Assembly (NCBI GenBank): GCA_030220185.1
Contig: JASPKZ010007549.1
Location: forward strand, 310,001-374,000
DNA: 64,000 nt
Direction: 5' to 3'
DNA from: Diploptera punctata
Lineage: Eukaryota; Arthropoda; Insecta; Blattodea; Blaberidae
Positions 40,483 through 51,239 of this stretch are shown piece after piece. The position numbers and the translations under genes are program-made. Within the stretch, counting starts at the first letter, position 1, and every line of letters begins with the position of its first letter. Below the pieces are notes generated by a model, which was given only the letters and a program-made list of their open reading frames with translations, was not told the origin of the DNA and did not search any database.

Positions 40483-41970
40483 TTACCAATATGACATAAA
40501 TTATATATCTATTTTTTTCTGGAGGTTTGCAGAACTCGGGTAATTTCATGATAGTATTAGAGTAAACTCGTGACAAATTTTTAAATGTCTCCATGTTACA
40601 TTTGAAATCCTACTTATAAACAGTGAACTCTTGACACTTTACATGGAACCACAGATCACATTGTACTGTCTCGTCAAAACAAAACCACGTGACCCGCTCG
40701 ATTTCCATTGGTTACATTGGTTATGGACACCGACGTACGTTATAGAAGCAATAACTACACTAAAAAGTAGTTCCCTTCATTAAATTAAAAATATGTCCTC
40801 TGAATATACTTGTTATTCTTCGTGAATGAAAATAATAATATTCAAAACATAGAAAATATTCTAAAATATACCTAATCAATAATTACAACTTAAAATAGTT
40901 TATTACATGTGGGTGATGCATTCAAGTCATGCTTCAGTCGATTCTGATGCAACAAAATGGCTGAAGATGCCGAGTCTTCTGTTGTTGTGTCGTCATCTCC
41001 CTGTCAAAAGTGGCAGTAATTGTGGCGCGAATGATGGAAGGATATTGCTTCTACAACGTACGTCGGTACCCATAACCAATGAAAAGCGAACAGGTCACAT
41101 GACGAGCATCATTTTAAGAGTGGACAGTGTTTACTCAAAAATGTTCTTCAATGACAGATCAGTGTTAAATGTAACAACTGCTAACATGAATGAAAACACT
41201 TCCTCTACAAGTTAACATAAAATACATCCAAGGAACGCTGTTATCACAAATACGAAAACACAGCAAGAAAGTAGACTTTCTGCCATCTACGAGACAGAAA
41301 AAAAAATTGCCAGTACAACTTCGTTACAAACGAAAGAAAAAAAAGTATCGAAATTATCCGTGTCACGAAATTAGCCGAGTTTACCCTATAACACGGAGTT
41401 TGATACTTTCTGCTATAAGGCATTTGTATTTGAGGTAGACAGTATTTGTGTGTATTTGTAACGAATGGGTTAGTTTACCCTACGAGTATGTTGGTTTATA
41501 GAACAAAGTGATGTGAGAGAGAAGAGAAAAATCCATTAGGGGTTCACGAGGCTAATGACAGGGGAAACATTGACAAGCGAACTGAATAGATCGTTACCCG
41601 TGTTTCACGTTCTGATTTCTTGTTTTTGTTGTGTATTTGCCCGAGTTAATGTACCGACATGAGACAAGGAAATGGGGCGTCTGTGGGATCCCTCATTATT
41701 TGTGATTAAATCCATCAACAACAGAGGACAGGATGAGACTCTTGTTAATTCCATTCTTCCCACAACAATGTATCTTTGCTTTTTGTTTTTACAAAACTCG
41801 TTTAAGTTCGTAAAAACCAAAATGTTGATTACACCAATTGAATAATTTATAAGTTTTTGTTTTTTTCTAACTTCCATGTGTTGAAAACAAAACTCCACAC
41901 AAAACAGGAATTGCGTAAACTAAGCGAATTCATCAACAAGTGAAATTGATGGTACGATTTTGGTAATTTT
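40483..41970. other. Intron with an old palindromic element (40545-41390)
   Basis: cattggttatggacaccgac followed by gtacgttatagaagcaata at 40715-40752 is inverted at 41043-41082 (tattgcttctacaacgtacg, tcggtacccataaccaatg). Weaker outer pairing continues: actcgggtaatttcatgata at 40536 against acgaaattagccgagttta at 41358-41380. The rest shows nothing. Confidence 0.6.
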
Positions 41971-41971
41971 C

Positions 41972-42800
41972 TAGCTAACTCACTGGCACTATCGAATCCG
42001 TAGGTTAATTGCCGCGCGGACATAAGCTCTCCACACATCGCTATTCTGGGCTAATATTTTCTAATCATCCCCTGTATAATCTACTTCCCTCAAATCATAA
42101 TGTTATTCTCCCACCTCATTCTTGGCCTGCCTACTAGACGCTTACCTTCTGTTTGACTTTCCATGGCCCTCTTTCATTCCCCGTTCTAGTGTATGAGAAT
42201 TAACTGTTGTTTTTATATCAAGTTTCCCATAAAGATCATGTAGTTGATTGTTATGCAGTCTTCTCCATTCGCCTACCTGTTCGTCTCTCAATGCTCCACA
42301 AACATTCCTAATAACTGTATAGTAATCTTTTCTTCCCTTTGTCGGCCGCGATGGTCTAGGGGTTACGTTCCTTGTCTTTAGTCCCGAGGGTCTCGGGTTC
42401 AAACCCGGCCGAGGTCAATGAATTTTTATCGTGAAAAAATCCAAGAAACATGTCTTCCGGAAGAGACTTTTACCCGTGGGCCCCGAGTCTGAAGATTTTC
42501 AGGTTTGTAAAAAAACCTTAAGCCTGAATATAAAGACCTCTGACCAAAATTTATCTGACCTTCATCCATCCAAGTAATGCGTTAATTGCCTACTAGATGT
42601 CTCTGTGAGGCGATGTGCTAACCGAATGCCACTCGCTGACATCTACAGATAAATAAGCGTAACTAAATAATTTGGTTAAAAACTCCCGCCGGGGAGCCGC
42701 TGTGTTCCCACATGGTAGGTACTGCGCATGTACATACATTTTCTCTTCCCTTAAAGTAAGAGTCCATGTTTCACATCCATATAATATAACTGGTAGAATT
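41972..42800 (-). mobile_element. LINE-A copy split by SINE S1
   Basis: The LINE-A 3' part is 41972-42338 (tail actcactggcactatcgaat; RDEQVGEWRRLHNNQLHDLY). It resumes at 42742-42800 with LREEKM and VILPVILYGCETWTLTL. Between sits SINE S1 copy c. Flanks ttttcttccctt (about 42327-42338) and tttctcttccctt (42742-42754) are the likely target duplication, one base different in length. Confidence 0.85.
42339..42741 (+). mobile_element. SINE S1, copy c
   Basis: tRNA-like head: A box gatggtctaggggttacg, B box gggttcaaacccgg, then the S1 body (gagacttttacccgtgggcc, gtctgaagattttcagg, taagcctgaatataaag) and the tagatgtctctgtgaggcga, gacatctacagataaataag 3' part. Confidence 0.9.
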
Positions 42801-42905
42801 AGTATATTGCAATGCGAGATTGGGAAGTAGTTTTTAATCATATCCTCGCTTCTGTAAAACACTTCACAAACATTTGTTGTACATTATTTTTTTCACGATG
42901 GTGTT
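42797..42905. repeat. MITE-like repeat T, copy 3
   Basis: tattgcaatgcgagattggg followed by tcctcgcttctgtaaaacac and ttttttcacgatggtgtttt, shared with 16405-16540 and 24140-24295. Confidence 0.65.
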
Positions 42906-42953
42906 TTTAAAATAATAAAATGATAATAAAATAATATCTTTGTTGGAAATATT

Positions 42954-43094
42954 TGCGTAGATTATACAGGAAATGATTGGAAAGCATTAGCTCAGGATAG
43001 GGATATATGGAGAGCTTATGTCCGCGCGGCCATGAACCTACGGGTTCGATAGTGCCAGTGAGTGAGTGAGTAAGTAAGTAAGTAAGTAAGTAAG
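42954..43094 (+). mobile_element. LINE-A 3' end, short copy
   Basis: DYTGNDWKALAQDRDIWRAY to AMNLRVR and stop, gtgccagtgagtgagtgagt plus AAGT tail ending at LINE-L. Confidence 0.9.
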
Positions 43095-43392
43095 AAACAT
43101 AATGGAAGCAGAAGAAAGCATAATTGAAAGAATTGAGGAGAAGGAATTAAAACGGTTAGGACATGTTTTAAGAATGGAAGATGAGCGATGGCCAAAGCAA
43201 CTATATCGATGGCAACCGAGCAGAAAGAAGAAAAGAGGGAGACCGAAGTTAACATGGAAGGAAAACATGAAGACAGTAATGCAAGCAAGACGGCTAAGCA
43301 TTGAAGATGCCCAAGATCGTAGGCTTTGGAGGTTTGGCACAGGAAGACGGCAGCAGCTGTAAAAACCCGAAGATAGATAGATAGATAGAATT
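43095..43392 (+). mobile_element. LINE-L C-terminal stub with (GATA)n tail
   Basis: Open to 43362: MEAEESIIERIEEKELKRLG, HVLRMEDERWPKQLYRWQPS, KKRGRPKLTWKENMKTVMQA, RRLSIEDAQDRRLWRFGTGR then RQQL stop. Followed by aaaacccgaagatagatag, giving a GATA tail. 5' end abuts the LINE-A tail exactly. Confidence 0.85.
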
Positions 43393-43393
43393 A

Positions 43394-43982
43394 AGTCAAT
43401 TACTTTTCTTCCCTAGAGAAGACCTCCCTGGTAATTTCAACTCACTTCCCTAATAACAGATTGTAGGCCAATATTAGTGTAGGAACGAACAAAGTAAGTT
43501 GTTATTGAATTGTCCATCACGGTGAGGGGGTGTATTAATAAGTTGTTAGGGCAGAGACAGAGCTGGCTAAAAGATGGCGCTTCATTAACTATTTCTTACA
43601 AACTTAGTTATAACCAATCAAGGGAGGTACAGCATTAATCCCACTGGATCTACCTGCTCGGCGCACTAAGTCCCTGAGCCACGAGCGATACATTGATTAG
43701 ATGCACAATCAATCTTGCAGCACGTCTTCAAACTCCGAAACTTAAATATTCATCCGCTCCGCATAGCGATTCCAGAACCCACTCAGTAATATCATGCATT
43801 AGCTTGTCCCATAACTAACAAGGGAACTGTCCACCATCGCAGGCCGAAACTTACCTTGAAAATTCTTCCAGAGAAGCGTTGTGATGTATCAAGACCATGT
43901 CCAAAAAATATTTACCGTTTTTAACTGCAAGGCACTAAAATCCAGCGCCAAGTCTGTCATTTAAAACTATCTATCTATAATT
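43394..43982. other. No gene seen
   Basis: Unclassified intronic DNA. Confidence 0.35.
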
Positions 43983-43984
43983 GT

Positions 43985-44232
43985 TATAGCCTTCTAGACC
44001 ACCAAAGAAATTCAACAATAGCCAGAGAGTTAAACATCATACCTATATCTGAATACCTCCAAGAATATAGAAACAATTGGCTAGCCCATATTCAGCGCAT
44101 GGATCGTCACAGAATACCAAAACAAATTCTTCACTACATTCCTCGAGGCAGAAGATCTGTGGGTCGACCTTTTCGGAGATGGCGGGAGACCGTAACGGGC
44201 CACTGGGCCTAATACTTGAAAGGACGATGATC
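43985..44232 (+). mobile_element. LINE-C (subtype of 51367-51892) fragment
   Basis: DHQRNSTIARELNIIPISEY, RNNWLAHIQRMDRHRIPKQI, HYIPRGRRSVGRPFRRWRET and cgggccactgggcctaatac with a GAT tail. Followed by S1 3' fragment. Confidence 0.85.
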
Positions 44233-44394
44233 TATAATGGGGTAGCCCAATGTTGGGCCATAGCCCCTCCCTTGTCAGAAGCCACTAGACCAAGTCAATT
44301 TAGTTACGGTACCTTATTTGTCCATAGATGTCAAGAATGGCATGAGGTCAACACGCCGACTCACTGAGACATCTAACAGGCAACTAAGCTATTA
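44233..44394 (-). mobile_element. SINE S1 3' fragment
   Basis: ctataatggggtagcccaat, gtcaatttagttac and ccatagatgtcaagaatggc match the left part of 6470-6640. Confidence 0.75.
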
Positions 44395-44725
44395 TAATAT
44401 TATAATGATATTGTGAAAAGAAAAATATTAATGTCTGAACCAGGAATCGAACCGTGGACCTCTAGTTCTCCAGACTAGTGTGCAGCCCACTACACCATTC
44501 TAGACTTGGCACAAACATTAACAATTTTTTCCACATATACAAATCTATAATTTTCGTTTCGTTCACTGCTTATAAAAGTGGTGGTGTAAAATTCTCAAAT
44601 ATAGATACTTGTAAACGAAACCGGCCGTTGGCGATGGTAGTGACACCTAGCTGACAGCGGACGAAACGAGAAATATATGTATATGTGGAAAGAATTGTTA
44701 ATGTTTGTGCCAAGTCTCGATATTG
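44395..44725. mobile_element. Foldback element with tRNA-like part, copy 2
   Basis: Shares ataatgatattgtgaaaaga and gaatcgaaccgtggacctct with copy 1. Here the inner arms are inverted: cttggcacaaacattaacaa at 44513 against ttgttaatgtttgtgccaag at 44697. Confidence 0.72.
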
Positions 44726-44729
44726 TTCG

Positions 44730-45100
44730 TGTTGACAGGTTCTGACGTACGTGTGGTTTATTGAGGATCTAATTTTAAATAATTGCAATTTCTGGCAAAG
44801 TGTTGAATGGATTTTGTAATATCTCAGCTCTGCCAGTTCGCGTTAAATTGCATCCCCCGTGTTGTATGCGCGGATTGTAGCGCGACCCCTGTCTGACGTC
44901 ACAGGCACGCCGAAATAAACCGATAATATGTGTCAAGTGTAACACAGTAACCTGTGTCATGCCGTGAGGTCGCCACTTCGTATCCAATTTAACGAGTTTT
45001 GAAATTCTCTCGCTCAAATTCAGTGGATTCCAGAAACGAAATCTGAACCACGATCGCGATTTATCATTTGTTTTAATGTTCCTATAACTAAATAACTCGG
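44730..45100. other. No gene seen
   Basis: Contains a 122-codon minus open stretch ending at 44775 without recognisable domain; codon content and lack of splice signals argue against a gene. Confidence 0.35.
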
Positions 45101-45103
45101 TCG

Positions 45104-45212
45104 GGGTCGATGGATTGTTTAGGATGGGAAACACAAGTAACAAATCCGACTTTAAGTCGTGGGTCGCAGATGTGAAGATTTTCAGGCTGGTAAAATATAT
45201 TTAAGCTATCAC
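45104..45212 (+). mobile_element. SINE S1 fragment
   Basis: ggtcgatggattgtttagga, gtcgtgggtcgcagatgtga and ttttcaggctggtaaaat: body only. Confidence 0.7.
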
Positions 45213-45344
45213 GGGATAACATACTCTACTTGATAGAACCTCATTATATCTGCTTTGAAGAGAAGTTTAATTTCTTATCATAGAAAATATCGAATTAAAA
45301 AAATTATTAAAAATATATTAGTTAATGAGATAGTAGGCCTATCT

Positions 45345-45348
<4 letters not shown>

Positions 45349-45395
<47 letters not shown>

Positions 45396-45396
45396 T
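45349..45396. repeat. (AAT)n microsatellite
   Basis: AAT array that is also the tail of LINE-F copy 2. Confidence 0.9.
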
Positions 45397-45397
45397 A

Positions 45398-45842
45398 ATT
45401 TTATTATTCCGGCTTTTACAATGAATATACATTTTTCCGGTACCCATGTTCACAGTTAACTACACATTTGTTTCAACACATTTTTCCATTCTTGTCTGTT
45501 CATCCACATATCTTCTTCTATTTCCCATTCCCTCTTAGTTTCATTGATTCCCTGAATCCACGTAATAGTTGGTCTACCCTTCTTTTTCCTTCCCTGTGGT
45601 TCCCAATCCATGATTATCTTAGGTAGTCTTCCTTCTTCCATCCTTCTAATGTGTCCGTACCAATTTAATTGTTTCTTCTTTATAAAATCTAATATTGAAT
45701 ATTGTACCTGCATTTTTTCTTTTATATATGAATTTCTGATTTTATCCTTCCTGGATATTCTTGCAGTTCGTCTCCAGTAGTCGCTTCTTTGAAGATATGT
45801 TTGTCCCATACTATTCGATTTAGGGCAGATATAGCATATAAT
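45398..45842 (-). mobile_element. LINE-F copy 2, internally deleted
   Basis: Minus open frame 45456-45809: TYLQRSDYWRRTARISRKDK, KKQLNWYGHIRRMEEGRLPK, PQGRKKKGRPTITWIQGINE, WEIEEDMWMNRQEWKNVLKQ. Upstream it reads AISALNRIVWDKHIFKEATT. Compared with copy 1 about 125 bp between HIFKE and DYWRR are missing. Confidence 0.85.
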
Positions 45843-45855
45843 AATAATAATAATA

Positions 45856-45912
<57 letters not shown>
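45838..45912. repeat. (AAT)n microsatellite
   Basis: Array at the 5' side of LINE-F copy 2. Confidence 0.9.
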
Positions 45913-45913
<1 letters not shown>

Positions 45914-46260
45914 CACTATTTAAAAGATCAGCTGGAAAATCTAGAATGGATACAATTCGAAATAAAGAAATAACGGAAATTATGGGTATGAGCCAGACAT
46001 CATAGACATTATAGAAAAGAAAAGATTACAGTGGTATGGTCATGTCAAAAGAATGCCAGTGCAAAGATTGCCTAAAATTGTTATGGAATGGATCCCAATA
46101 GAAAGGAGGAAGACCGAAGAAAACTTGGATAGAAGGGGTGCAAGCAGCTATGAATATCAGAGGATTGGGGGAAGATCAATGGATGGACAGAGAGGAATGA
46201 CGTTTGGTTTTAGGAACACGGCGGCAGCTGCCATGATACTGGATGATTATGATGTATAAT
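45913..46260 (+). mobile_element. LINE-G copy 2 (frameshifted)
   Basis: KKRLQWYGHVKRMPVQRLPK and IVMEWIPIERRK in one frame; then a shift so that the expected GRPKKTW-EGVQAA region reads TEENLDRRGASSYEYQRIGG. Ends aacacggcggcagctg. Confidence 0.82.
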
Positions 46261-46318
46261 TAACAATAATAAGAAATAATAACCAATAAACATATATATA
46301 TATGTATATATATATTTT

Positions 46319-46656
46319 AAGTCCACCGCTGTAGTCTCGAGGTAGCGTGCTGCCTTGCCACGCAGCGGGTCCGGGTTCGATTCCCGGTCGGGACAGGCTC
46401 CTGGGTCAGGTTTTTTTTCGGGGGTTTTCCTCGCCTGTAAGACAAATGTCAGGTAGCTTAGGGCCCAACGGTCCCCGAAAATCATCCGGCCATCATCATC
46501 ATCCTTATCATTATCAACATCATCCTTCACCGGTGTCGAAATCAACGGGAAGCTACCACACCTATAATTCCGTAGTAAAGCTGCAAAGCATAGCATGCAC
46601 ATACTATGATTTCAGTGAAAGACCTGCCCTCTGGCAGAATTACTATGGATGGTTAT
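46319..46656 (+). mobile_element. SINE S2, copy g
   Basis: ccaccgctgtagtctcgagg head, B box cgggttcgattcccgg, ctcctgggtcaggtttttttt body variant shared with copy d, mixed CAT array 46492-46520, end attactatggatgg. Confidence 0.92.
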
Positions 46657-46722
46657 ATTTTTAATATTTTTATAATAATAATTGATAAATAATATATATG
46701 ATAACAACTATTAGTAATACAT

Positions 46723-46723
<1 letters not shown>

Positions 46724-46774
<51 letters not shown>

Positions 46775-46775
46775 A
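46724..46775. repeat. (AAT)n microsatellite
   Basis: Perfect array. Confidence 0.9.
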
Positions 46776-46802
46776 AATAATAATGATCTTGAATGAAATA
46801 TT

Positions 46803-47084
46803 ATTATAAGAACGGTTAAGTATCTACACTGCAATGGACAGGACATATGGCACGAATGAAGAGTAAAAGAGAGGCATGGAAGCTTCTTGTACGAAAATCA
46901 GAGGCCAAAATACCAGTTGGTAGATGAAGAATGAGCTGGGAGGATAACATTAACCACGATTTGAAGGAAGTAGATTATACGGAGATGATTGCAAAGCATT
47001 AGCTCAGGGTAGGGATGTATGGAGAGCTTATGTCCGCGCGGCCATGAACCTACGGGTTCGATAGTGCCAGTGAGTTAGTTAGAT
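46803..47084 (+). mobile_element. LINE-A copy, 5'-truncated, diverged
   Basis: RTVKYLHCNGQDIWHE-like text through GR-RMSWEDNINHDLKEVDY to CPRGHEPTGSIVPVS-equivalent 3' end gtgccagtgagttagttag; a frameshift lies at gcatggaagc/gagatgattg. Confidence 0.85.
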
Positions 47085-47114
47085 GTGTATAACTTAGTTT
47101 GTTAAATAACTCTT

Positions 47115-47660
47115 CAGCTTATTTTTGAATGATGTTATAGTTTGACATCTCTGACATAGTTTGTTTTCTAGACTTATTCAATAAAGTGCGTTCAATTGTG
47201 CCACATAGATAATTGAATCGTTGTGTTTTAGTGTGTTTATCTAAATTTGTGTCATTGCCTAAATGACAACCAAAATAATTAAAATTCTGAACTTGGTCTA
47301 TAATTACATTGTTTATCATTATTTTTGTTCTTATTGCACATTTTCCTTTCAGAGCTAATATTTTTGTTTTAGATGTAGATATTCTTAAATTGTATTTTAG
47401 AGAGATATTATTTAAAGTATAAAGGAATTGTTGTAAAGCATTTTCTGATGCTGTCATTATTACTTGATCGTCTGCAAAAAGCAGAGTTATCAATACACTA
47501 TTTATATTAATTTGTTCTTGCCATTCATTTATGACATGGTCCAAGTATAAATTAAATAATACTGGTGGCAATAGACACCCTTGTCTTACTCCCTCGTTTA
47601 TTTCTGTTTTGTTTACTAATTTTTTCTCCGCAGTCTATTAGAACAGTATTTAGGTCAGTA
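47115..47660 (-). pseudogene. LINE-M reverse transcriptase palm fragment
   Basis: Minus frame from about 47645: EGVRQGCLLPPVLFNLYLDH then SVLITLLFADDQVIMTASEN with an intact FADD catalytic pair, YNLRISTSKTKILALKGKCA, VQNFNYFGCHLGNDTNLDKH. These are reverse-transcriptase blocks 4, 5 (FADD) and the thumb of a non-LTR element. The Q-G-C-L and FADDQ forms distinguish it from LINE-A. 150 codons are uninterrupted (47119-47571); upstream the same frame continues to KLVNKTEINE. Truncated at both ends. Confidence 0.88.
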
Positions 47661-47664
47661 AAAA

Positions 47665-48445
47665 GAGAATCACAATAATCAAAATGGTGGCATTGCAACT
47701 GTTTCTACTAACATTTTTCTTAGAACGAATGGCAAACAGTTGCTTAGCGATTTAATGAATGTATTATTGAGAAGACAGTTTTACAATTGTCGAGAAAACA
47801 AGTGAAACGACTGGACATTTAAGGAAGGTGGCTGAGTAACATGACGGAAGAATGACGGCAGACGGAAGAATATTGTATTTAGCTAATCCCATCTGGAGCG
47901 GAATGAAAGGGCCCTGGAAGCCGAACAAATGACGCAGCTTCCAGTTTAATAATGAATGTAGGTAGGTAATCTCGTGAGAAGACAAAATGGCGACCACTTT
48001 TAAGTTAATTTAATTATCGAGCTTAACAAGGGGCGCTGCTGCAACCCCTTAATCTTCCATTTTAATCAACATTATTTTCTTTGCGTCCCACCGCCAAAAT
48101 CCCGCATCAAATTAATTTCTCCCTATTTAATTATCAATTTTCTTCATTTTGTAACGTTAAAAAAAAGTAAACATCGTGAATATAGTTCAGGGGTTAAGCG
48201 CTTAAGGGGAGTCGATAATCAAGAGCAATGAAAATTATATCGAAATAAAAAAATTTAATCATCTCTCAATATCAAAATTAAATGGTGTTTTATGGGATCA
48301 GAATATAAGTTGTAAAAAAACATGTTTAAAATAATAATAAGGAGTACAATGATAGAAACATGGGAATTAAAATCTACAACAAAAAGTAAATTAAATTCTG
48401 CATTAAATTGTGGAATATTCCTAAATAAAAAAAAATTCTGCAGAA
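47665..48445. other. No gene seen
   Basis: Unclassified intronic DNA. Confidence 0.35.
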
Positions 48446-48448
48446 ATA

Positions 48449-48760
48449 TCCACCGCTGTAGACTCGAGGTAGTGTGTTGACTTGTCACGCAACGGGCCCG
48501 GGTTCGATTCCTGGTCGGGACAAGTTTTCATGGGTGATGGGGTTTTTTCTTCAGTTTTTTTTCTTACCTGTGAGACAAATGTCAGGCATATTTAAGGCCC
48601 AAACGGTCCCCGAAATCATATGGCCATCATCCTTCATCGGTGTGGAAAGCAGCGGGAAGCTACCGCACCTACAATTCCCTACTAAAGCTGCAAGCATAGC
48701 ATGAAAATGCTATGATTGCAGTGAAGGACCTGCCCTCGGGCAGAATTACTGTGGATGGAA
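48449..48760 (+). mobile_element. SINE S2, copy h
   Basis: ccaccgctgtagactcgagg to attactgtggatgg. CAT array reduced to two units (48622-48628). B box gggttcgattcctgg. Confidence 0.92.
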
Positions 48761-49412
48761 GTCCCTTAGACTGCAATGAGCGGGGTATGTGGCACGAATT
48801 AGGGAATGAAAGAGGGGCTTGGAAACTCCTTATAGGAAAACAAGAGGGGAAATCGTCTAGTTCCTAAGCCAAGAAAGAAGGAGGAGAAAAATATTAACCA
48901 TGATTTCAGGAAAGTAAAGTTTACAGTGTATAAATGGAAAACATTAGCCGCGATGGACTAGTGGTTATGCTCCTTGCCTCTGGTCCCGAGGGTCGCGGGT
49001 TCAAACCCGGCAGGGTCGATGGATTTTTAGGAAGGAAAAATCCAAGGAGCAAGTCCTCCGGGAGGGACTTTAAGCCGTGGGTCCCGAGTCTGAAGTTTTT
49101 TCAGGCTCGTAAAAGATCCTTAAGCCTGAATGAAAGGCCTCTAAGCAAAATTTACCGATTTTTCCCGTCCTAGTACTACCTTGGTTTCCTAGATGTCAGT
49201 ATGAGGCGGAACGCTGACCACGGACCACTCAAATGACATCTATACGAGAACAAGTGTAACTAAATTAGTATGGTTCAAATTCTTCGCTGTAGGGGGAGAG
49301 CGCCTAAATCTGTGTTAAGGGAAACATGGGCTTACAAGAATTAGCTCAAGCTAGTTATGTTTGGGGAGCCATGAACCTTCTGGTTCGATAGTACCAGTGA
49401 GTTAGCTAGTTA
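48757..49412 (+). mobile_element. LINE-A copy split by SINE S1
   Basis: Decayed LINE-A: cttagactgcaatgagcggg to ggaaaacattag (48757-48948), interrupted by S1 copy d, then ttagctcaagctagttatgt to gtaccagtgagttagctagt (49345-49412). The piece tggaaaacattag / acaagaattag may mark the duplicated target. Confidence 0.75.
48949..49320 (+). mobile_element. SINE S1, copy d (best copy)
   Basis: A box gcgatggactagtggttatg, B box gggttcaaacccgg, then ggatttttaggaaggaaaaa, agccgtgggtcccgagtctg, gctcgtaaaagatccttaag, tagatgtcagtatgaggcgg, gacatctatacgagaacaag and gggggagagcgcc. Confidence 0.92.
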
Positions 49413-49419
49413 GAGAAAC

Positions 49420-49720
49420 AAAAATTAAACAGGTACATTTTCAGGGGGAGCTATTCTTATGTGTGAATCCCAGAAGCTGTGTATATCCAAGTTTGGTGAA
49501 ACGCCCTCTAGAGGGGGTTGAAGAAATCTTGTTTTGAACTCTGACACCAGGTCTCCAGAGGGTGAACTTGTGTTGCAAGTCGTGCCATTGTGAATCCAGC
49601 TTGATGTACTACTACTTCTCTTGTAACTTCAAACTTTATTCAACACGTGATGGATGGGTCTTCAGTGCAAGGGTGAAACATATATTTATGCAACTCTTTC
49701 ACACATCCTGGTCTTTGTTA
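49420..49720. other. No gene seen
   Basis: Unclassified intronic DNA. Confidence 0.35.
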
Positions 49721-49721
49721 T

Positions 49722-49946
49722 CAGATCGAACCCGGACGTTTATGTTCGCGCTTTCCATTTATCCCTATCCTGAACCAGTGTTTTTCACTTGTTCTCTGTA
49801 TAATTAACCTCCCTTAAATCGTGGTTAATTTTATTATTCCACCTCATTCTAGCCTATCTACTGCGCTTCTCCCTCTGATTTTGCTGTAAGAAGTTTCTAT
49901 GTTCCTTTTTGTCGTATTCGTTCCACATGTCCTGCCCATCACAGTA
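49722..49946 (-). mobile_element. LINE-A fragment, old
   Basis: gatcgaacccggacgtttat, ctgtataattaacctccctt, attccacctcattctagcc and ccacatgtcctgcccatcac: substitutions throughout, no tail left. Confidence 0.78.
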
Positions 49947-49947
49947 A

Positions 49948-49985
49948 CAATAATAATAATAATAATAATAATAATAATTTTATTA
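49948..49985. repeat. (AAT)n/(ATT)n microsatellite
   Basis: Short inverted pair aataataat...attttattatt. Confidence 0.85.
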
Positions 49986-49987
49986 TT

Positions 49988-51175
49988 ATGGCTACTTAAC
50001 TCATCTCCCAAATGGGAGTCAATGACCAATCACGTGTCAATGAATTTTGCTTTACATCCAATCACAGTCGTACTTCACCTGGATATTTATCGAATTATGT
50101 TTACCAAAATAAAGAAAGCTCCTCCTTTTTTAATATTCTGAACAGGTCAGAGCATTATTTTGCAGTGACTGAACTCTCCAACAAATACGTTGAATATATC
50201 AAAATAACACTGGTCAACTTTTTTTTTTGTCTCATGAGCACCAATAGTTGTACTTAGTGCAGTTTTTTTATCGTGTTTTCAAATATGTATTCGCAATTTC
50301 TCCATCACCCACAGTTTTTTTATTTCAATTAATGGATTTAAATAATTATTTTTTTAATAAACGTTTTTTCGTCCATTTGTCCATTGTAAAATAAAACCAA
50401 ATGAGCTAACTCAGGAGATTTCAGCTATGGAAAAGATATATCAAGGCAAATAGAATTCTAATATGCTGTCCAATTATTGATGGACCATCAAGAGGGATGC
50501 TCCACAGGCGAAATATAGCAGAAAATTGTCATTTCTTACTTTCTAGGTGAGTCCGAATGTTCGAATATTGTGTAGTTACGAATGTAGAAAATATTAAAGT
50601 GTTTGAAATTATAAATTCCTGTCTCTCGGAAACTTTGCGTGATGGAGAAAACCCGATATCATATTTCAATTCAGGAGGAAAAATACTATCAGAATCACAT
50701 ATTTTTCTTTCTGAGACAAAAAAAAAGTTTCTTTTTTGTTGCTCAGTGCAATCAACAAATTCCTTCGAACTACACATTTGATAATTGTGTTTTTACATAA
50801 TGATTTTACTGAGTTGTTTTCTAAAATAATAATTAATAACCTATAATGTTCGTTATAATATATAATTTGATGTTTCATTTTTCCTCCACTAGGGTGTATT
50901 AGTGCATTATTACAATATTGCGATCCTATTTGGCAATAAATAATATAATACGATCTAGTTGCAGTGGATGAACAAATGAAACATTACCAAACATTTCTCA
51001 TGTGTTTTCAAACATCGCCGTTTACATTAAATATATAAATATTTTAAAATAACTATAGTTAAATAATGATTTGTGAGTAAACAGCTTAATTTTATTCGTT
51101 AAATAGTCCTAACAAATTCCACTCTTGATTTCCAAATTCTCTAGATAAATTGGAAATCACTCGTGACATCCATTT
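49988..51175 (+). repeat. Repeat P, copy 4, with repeat Q inside
   Basis: Left part 49990-50194 and right part 50750-51108 follow copy 3; ends gctacttaactcatc and gttaaatagtc. The shared hairpin beyond the right end (51117-51166) is also present. Confidence 0.78.
50195..50749 (+). repeat. Repeat Q, copy 2, inserted in repeat P
   Basis: Starts cactggtcaactttt and ends gttgctcagtg; same internal markers as copies at 33075-33611 and 61760-62312. The P sequence on both sides (ttgaatatatcaaa / caacaaattccttcg) is continuous in other P copies as ttgaatatagcaaataatga...attccttcg. Confidence 0.8.
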
Positions 51176-51239
51176 TGAGAATTTTCCTCATCATTGAGGT
51201 TTTCTCCGACCAATCTTAATAATTAACACGAATTTTAAA

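Noticed and set aside
41605..41898. 97-codon minus ORF with KKQKLINYSIGVINILVF
   Set aside because: No recognisable domain, AT-rich chance frame overlapping no conserved segment.
44775..45143. 122-codon minus ORF
   Set aside because: No domain, codon composition not different from surroundings, partly overlaps repeat fragments.
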